Source: Luteimonas saliphila (GTDB lineage Bacteria; Pseudomonadota; Gammaproteobacteria; Xanthomonadales; Xanthomonadaceae). From it: a stretch of DNA of 64,000 bases. The notes under the pieces were generated by a model. That model worked only from the letters and a program-made list of their open reading frames with translations, was not told the origin of the DNA and searched no databases. The stretch is taken from NCBI RefSeq assembly GCF_016774335.1, contig NZ_JAETWA010000041.1, positions 124,001-188,000 of the forward strand, read 5' to 3'. The position numbers and the translations under genes are program-made. Each line of letters opens with the position of its first letter. The stretch's first letter is position 1. This document shows, in pieces, positions 60,459 through 64,000 of this stretch.

Positions 60459-61352
60459 TCACACCGAACCGGCGATGTGCTCGCGTAGCCAGCGATGGGC
60501 GGGATCGCGATGGCGGCGCTCGTGCCAGAGCATGGCCATCTCGAATCCGGGGACGGCCACCGGCGGCTCGACGACCCGCAGCCCGGGGTGGTCGCGAACC
60601 AGGCGCGAAGGCAGCATCGCCACGAGGTCGGTGTCGACCAGGGCCGAGATGACGAACAGGAAGTGCGGAACCGAGAGCACGACCCGGCGCGCCAGACCCG
60701 CCTGCGACAGCGCCTCATCGGTGACGCCGCGAAATCCACCGCCATCGGGCGACACGACGACGTGTTCGAGCTTGCTGAACTGCGCAGGCGTCGGCCGTCT
60801 CTTCAGGCGCGGGTGGCCGACGCGGCCCGCCAGCACATAGCGCTCGCGGAACAGCGCGCGACGGCGCAGGCCCGGCGCAGCGCCCTCGCTGGTATCGAAG
60901 GCCAGATCGATCTCGCCCTGTTCGGCCTGCCTGGCGATCCGCGGCGGCACCAGCTCGAGCACCGCCAGGCGGCTGCCCGGCGCGGCGGAACGCAGTCCGC
61001 GCAAGGCCGGCAGCACGATCGTCGATTCGCCGTAGTCGGTCGCCGCAATGCGCCAGGTATGGAGCGCCCCGGCCGGATCGAAGGGATGGGCGGGCGCGAC
61101 AGCGCGCCCGAGCGCATCGAGCGCCTGCCGCAACGGCTCGCGCAACGCGTCGGCCCTGGCGGTGGGTTGCATGCCACGAGGCCCCGGCAACAGCAGCGGG
61201 TCCCCGAGCGCATCGCGCAGCTTGGCCAGGTGCACGCTGACCGAAGGCTGGGAGAGATTCAGGCGTTGCGCCGCCCGCGTCACGTTGTGCTCTGCGAGCA
61301 AGGTGTCGAGCGTCACCAGCAGGTTGAGGTCCAGCCGCCGGAGATCATTCAT
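60459..61352 (-). CDS. LysR-family transcriptional regulator
   Basis: 297 residues. Winged helix (1-60) with LDLNLLVTLDTLLAEHNVTRAAQRLNLSQPSVSVHLAKLRDALGDPLL and a LysR effector-binding domain (about 90-295). Probably senses a quinone or redox compound, judging by the divergent quinone reductase gene. An inverted repeat between the two starts is its likely binding site. Convergent with the chemoreceptor gene. Confidence 0.93.
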   Translation of the reverse strand: MNDLRRLDLNLLVTLDTLLAEHNVTRAAQRLNLSQPSVSVHLAKLRDALGDPLLLPGPRGMQPTARADALREPLRQALDALGRAVAPAHPFDPAGALHTWRIAATDYGESTIVLPALRGLRSAAPGSRLAVLELVPPRIARQAEQGEIDLAFDTSEGAAPGLRRRALFRERYVLAGRVGHPRLKRRPTPAQFSKLEHVVVSPDGGGFRGVTDEALSQAGLARRVVLSVPHFLFVISALVDTDLVAMLPSRLVRDHPGLRVVEPPVAVPGFEMAMLWHERRHRDPAHRWLREHIAGSV

Positions 61353-61369
61353 CGCAATACCTGGAATAC

Positions 61370-61385
61370 TGGAAATTCATTTCCA
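61370..61385. promoter_or_regulatory. LysR-type operator between the regulator and the quinone reductase gene
   Basis: TGGAAAT-tc-ATTTCCA, perfect 7-bp arms with a 2-bp spacer; it contains T-N11-A as expected for LysR sites. Located 17 nt before the regulator ATG and 51 nt before the reductase ATG, so it could control both genes. Confidence 0.65.
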
Positions 61386-61436
61386 ATATACCGGGTGGTT
61401 GCCTACCTTGCCGGCTCTCCAAGAGCGGGCACCCCC

Positions 61437-62270
61437 ATGAATGTTCTCCTGGTCCATGCGCATCCCGAACCCGGGTCGTTGAACGGCGCGTTGCGGGATT
61501 TCTCGATCGAACGCCTGCGCGATGCCGGGCACGCCGTCCAGCTGTCGGACCTGTACGCGATGAACTGGAAGGCGGTGCTGGACGCCGACGACAGCACGGA
61601 CAGGCAGGCCGGGGCGCGTTTCCACCCCGAACTCGATTCCAGACATGCGTTCGAGCACGGCACCCAGAGCAGGGACATCGAACTCGAGCAGGACAAGCTG
61701 CGCTGGGCCGATGCGGTGATCCTGCAGTTCCCGATGTGGTGGTTCTCGATGCCGGCGATCCTGAAGGGCTGGGTGGAACGCGTTTACGCGTACGGCTTCG
61801 GCTACGGCGTGGGCGAGCATTCCGACCGGCGCTGGGGCGACCGCTACGGCGAAGGCACGCTGGCAGGAAAGCGGGCGATGCTGGTCGTCACCGCCGGAGG
61901 TTGGGAATCCCATTACGGTCCGCGCGGCATCAACGGGCCGATGGACGATCTGCTGTTTCCCATCCAGCACGGGATCCTGTACTACCCCGGCTTCGACGTG
62001 CTGCCTCCGTTCGTGGTCTATCGGACAGGGCGGATCGACGAAGCAGGATTCGCGGCCGTCCGTGATGCGCTTGGTCGACGCCTCGACGACCTGGGGAAGA
62101 CCGCGCCGATCCCGTTCCGGCCGCAGAACGCGGGCGACTACCGCATTCCGGACATGACGCTGCGCCCCGATCTCGCCGTCGATCGGGTCGGGTTCTCGAT
62201 ACACGTCGCGCAGGCGGCGGATTCATCCGGCGCCTGCGGCGCGGGTCCGTCGCGCCCTACGTCAAGCTGA
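61437..62270 (+). CDS. flavodoxin-fold NAD(P)H:quinone oxidoreductase
   Basis: 277 residues. Flavin-binding HAHPEPGSLNGALRD at the start, ILQFPMWWFSMPAILKGWVERVYAYGFGYG and TAGGWESHYGPRG typify the MdaB/NQO1 group. Two-electron reduction of quinones protects against redox cycling; FMN or FAD bound. The last 40 residues are a basic, Ser/Gly-rich extension. Ends 14 bp into the convergent PP-loop gene. Confidence 0.92.
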   Translation: MNVLLVHAHPEPGSLNGALRDFSIERLRDAGHAVQLSDLYAMNWKAVLDADDSTDRQAGARFHPELDSRHAFEHGTQSRDIELEQDKLRWADAVILQFPMWWFSMPAILKGWVERVYAYGFGYGVGEHSDRRWGDRYGEGTLAGKRAMLVVTAGGWESHYGPRGINGPMDDLLFPIQHGILYYPGFDVLPPFVVYRTGRIDEAGFAAVRDALGRRLDDLGKTAPIPFRPQNAGDYRIPDMTLRPDLAVDRVGFSIHVAQAADSSGACGAGPSRPTSS

Positions 62271-62931
62271 AGTCGGTACAGGCGAAGCGCCCGTCGCGCA
62301 GCACGGTGTCGCCGCGGAGCAGCGCGATCGGTGCGGCGAACATCGGCCCGTCGCGGACGCAGGTGTGGAACTCGCCGTTCTCGCCGCAGGGATCGATGCC
62401 CGCCGGCAGCGCATCGAGCAGCGCCAGGTCGAATTCGCGCCCGGCGAAGCCGGCATCGAGCTGCCGCGTATCCACGCAGCACAACGTCGCGCGCAGGCCC
62501 CCTGCGATCATCTCGCGCGCGAGCTCGGCGGTGTCGCGGTCGAACAGCGGGAACAGCGGCTGCCAGCCCACGCGCGCGCAGGCCTGTTCGCGATAGGCAC
62601 GGATGTCCCCGAGGAACAGGTCGCCGAAGGCGATGCTGCGCAGGGTCGGCCAGCGCGCCTGTGCTTCCTCCAATGCCCCCGCCATCGCAGCTTCGTAGAC
62701 GGTGTTGTCGCAGGCGGCGGGAATCATCGCCTCGAGCAGCGGCAGCCCCGCCGCGCTTGCCTGCGCGTGCAACACCTCGCGGCGGATCCCCTGCATCGAG
62801 GCGCGGCCATCCTCGCGCGTGACCGTGCTCAACAGCCCCACCACCTCCACGTCGCCGCCCCGGCCCAGCACGTGCAGGCTCCAGGCCGCGTCCTTGCCGC
62901 CGCTCCAGGCGAGCAGCGCCTGCGCACGCAC
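62257..62931 (-). CDS. PP-loop ATPase of the diphthine-ammonia ligase-like (Dph6) group
   Basis: 224 residues from the GTG at 62931; a longer frame would overlap the upstream gene. PP-loop WSGGKDAAWSLHVL near residues 8-21, then DLFLGDIRAYREQACARVGWQPLFPLFDRD and GIDPCGENGEFHTCV, which are the conserved blocks of bacterial relatives of Dph6. Bacteria lack diphthamide, so the substrate is unknown. 10 bp after the small gene upstream; likely one operon. Confidence 0.9.
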   Translation of the reverse strand: MRAQALLAWSGGKDAAWSLHVLGRGGDVEVVGLLSTVTREDGRASMQGIRREVLHAQASAAGLPLLEAMIPAACDNTVYEAAMAGALEEAQARWPTLRSIAFGDLFLGDIRAYREQACARVGWQPLFPLFDRDTAELAREMIAGGLRATLCCVDTRQLDAGFAGREFDLALLDALPAGIDPCGENGEFHTCVRDGPMFAAPIALLRGDTVLRDGRFACTDFSLT

Positions 62932-62941
62932 GACGCCGGCC

Positions 62942-63283
62942 TCAGCCTGCGGTGACGTTGCGCAGCTCCCAGGCGCTGCCGGCGAGCAGGCGCATGCGCT
63001 GCTTGAAGACACTGCCCGCGATCGCGGTCTCGACGGTCAGGTCGATGTGCAGGTCGTGCTGTTCGCCGTGCACCCGCGTCGCCGGGTCGACCGCCCCCAG
63101 CGCCGGATCCACCGCATCCGGATCCTCCTGCGTCGCGCGCCAGCGCTGGAACAGCGCATCGCTGCGCAGGGCGGCCTGCAGTTCCTCCGCCAGCCCTTCC
63201 GCGCCCTTCGAGCGGAACGCGAATTCGCCGTTGGCGCCGAGCTTGTCGGGTTCGGGCAGGCGGATGTGGTAGCGGATGGCCAT
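62942..63283 (-). CDS. conserved small protein of unknown function
   Basis: 113 residues beginning MAIRYHIRLPEPDKLGANGEFAFRSKGAEG. Single compact domain, no signal or membrane helix, one Trp-rich turn (RWRATQEDPDA). I do not recognise a named family. Translationally close to the PP-loop ATPase gene, which may be a functional partner. Confidence 0.7.
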   Translation of the reverse strand: MAIRYHIRLPEPDKLGANGEFAFRSKGAEGLAEELQAALRSDALFQRWRATQEDPDAVDPALGAVDPATRVHGEQHDLHIDLTVETAIAGSVFKQRMRLLAGSAWELRNVTAG

Positions 63284-63342
63284 GGCGTCTCGTTGCGATG
63301 GGAAGGCTGCAGGCTAGCAGCCGGCGGTGTCGACGCCGCGTG

Positions 63343-64000
63343 TCAGCCGAACTCGTGCGGATCCGCGGCGAAGCCGACGCACACCGCGCCCTTGCCGACG
63401 TTGACCATGCCGGTCAGGCTCATCACGCTCTCGAAGACCTCGATGTTGCGGTCTGTGCAGGCTGCGCGCAGCGCCTCGTAGCCCGGCATCGCGCGCATCT
63501 CGTCCAGCTCGCCGCCGTAGCACAGGCACAGCGTGGGCGTCAGCAATCCGGCCGACACGCGCCGCGCGGCGAACTCGAACAGCGCCCGCACCGCCGGATC
63601 GAAGCCCTTGAGCTTCGCCACCGGCCCGGTGTCGCCGCGCCAGCCGCGCAGCACCGGCTTGATGTCGAGCGCGGTGCCGAGCGCGGCGCTGAACAGGCTG
63701 ACGCTGCGGTCGCCCTTGTGCCGGGCGCGATTGCGGATGTAGTACAGGTCGCGCGGCACCAGGTAGCCGTAGGTGTGCAGCGCGAGGTTTTCCAGGCGCG
63801 CGCGGATGCGGCCGGGGCCGTCGCCGGCCGCGCGCAGGCGCACCGCCTCCACCGGCAGCACGCCCTGCGCCGAGAACAGGTTCTGGGTATCGATCACGCG
63901 CAGCGCGAACGGGGTGTTGTGGCCGGCGGCCGCACGCACCGGCCTGTAGTCGTTGAGGATGGCATAGCTGGCCTGCTGCGCGTTCTCGAAGATCTGGCTG
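63343..64000 (-). CDS. DegV-family protein, 3' part
   Basis: Open from the stop at 63343 to the window end, giving at least 218 residues of the C-terminal part. DegV features: ALRVIDTQNLFSAQG, the segment YLVPRDLYYIRNRARHKG, and ALGTALDIKPVLRGWRGDTGPVAKLKG. Family members bind a fatty acid (FakB in Gram-positives) and present it to a kinase. No FakA gene is visible. The start lies beyond base 64000. Confidence 0.88.
   Translation of the reverse strand, partial: SQIFENAQQASYAILNDYRPVRAAAGHNTPFALRVIDTQNLFSAQGVLPVEAVRLRAAGDGPGRIRARLENLALHTYGYLVPRDLYYIRNRARHKGDRSVSLFSAALGTALDIKPVLRGWRGDTGPVAKLKGFDPAVRALFEFAARRVSAGLLTPTLCLCYGGELDEMRAMPGYEALRAACTDRNIEVFESVMSLTGMVNVGKGAVCVGFAADPHEFG

Overview
The window is chromosomal DNA from a high-GC (about 70%) gammaproteobacterium, most likely a Xanthomonadaceae/Lysobacteraceae relative (Lysobacter, Luteimonas or similar). 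Four things point there: many TonB-dependent receptor, TamAB and DsbA-type envelope genes; a plant-type GshA; a type II/IV ATPase gene beside glyQS; and repeated extragenic palindromes with core GGAGCGCCTTCAGGCGCG. I see about 51 protein genes (two cut by the window edges, one frameshifted). I see no rRNA, tRNA, CRISPR array, prophage or transposase. The GC-rich sequence gives long open frames antisense to real genes; these were discarded.

Layout. 0-4.3 kb: end of a TelA-like gene, a TonB-dependent receptor, a small membrane protein and a DJ-1/PfpI protein. 4.3-10.1 kb: tamA-tamB, outer-membrane assembly. 10.2-13.5 kb: glyQ-glyS, split by a mosaic of palindromes. glyS carries an in-frame palindromic repeat and a low-GC insertion. 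13.6-19 kb: GspE/PilB-type ATPase, a membrane protein, an RDD protein and tatABC. 19-27.6 kb: SYLF protein, hemH, hydrolase, lipoprotein, YgjP-type metallopeptidase with a tandemly triplicated 3' end, rdgC, ttcA, adhP with a perfect FNR/Anr box, and a YdcH-type small protein. 27.6-38.9 kb: plsB, a second TonB-dependent receptor, an operon of cytochrome c4, two DsbA-like proteins and an EEP-family protein, then engB and a VIT-family transporter. 39-45.7 kb: secreted GH13 amylase, gshA, ppc.

45.7-56 kb is the most accessory-looking part. Three tandem paralogues of a secreted beta-helix protein (the middle one frameshifted) diverge from a coupled ECF sigma factor and membrane Ser/Thr kinase. Beyond these lie three exported proteins: a lipoprotein, a DUF2272 protein and a 416-residue protein of no recognised family. 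This is the best candidate for an undescribed envelope system, but the functional link is inference from layout only.

56-64 kb: formaldehyde detoxification set frmR-frmA-fghA with a clear FrmR-type operator, a soluble chemoreceptor, a LysR regulator divergent from a quinone reductase with a palindromic operator, a PP-loop ATPase, a small conserved protein and a partial DegV gene. GshA supplies the glutathione used by FrmA/FghA, although it is encoded 15 kb away. Start codons were chosen from signal peptides, family alignment from memory and Shine-Dalgarno spacing. No database search was possible.
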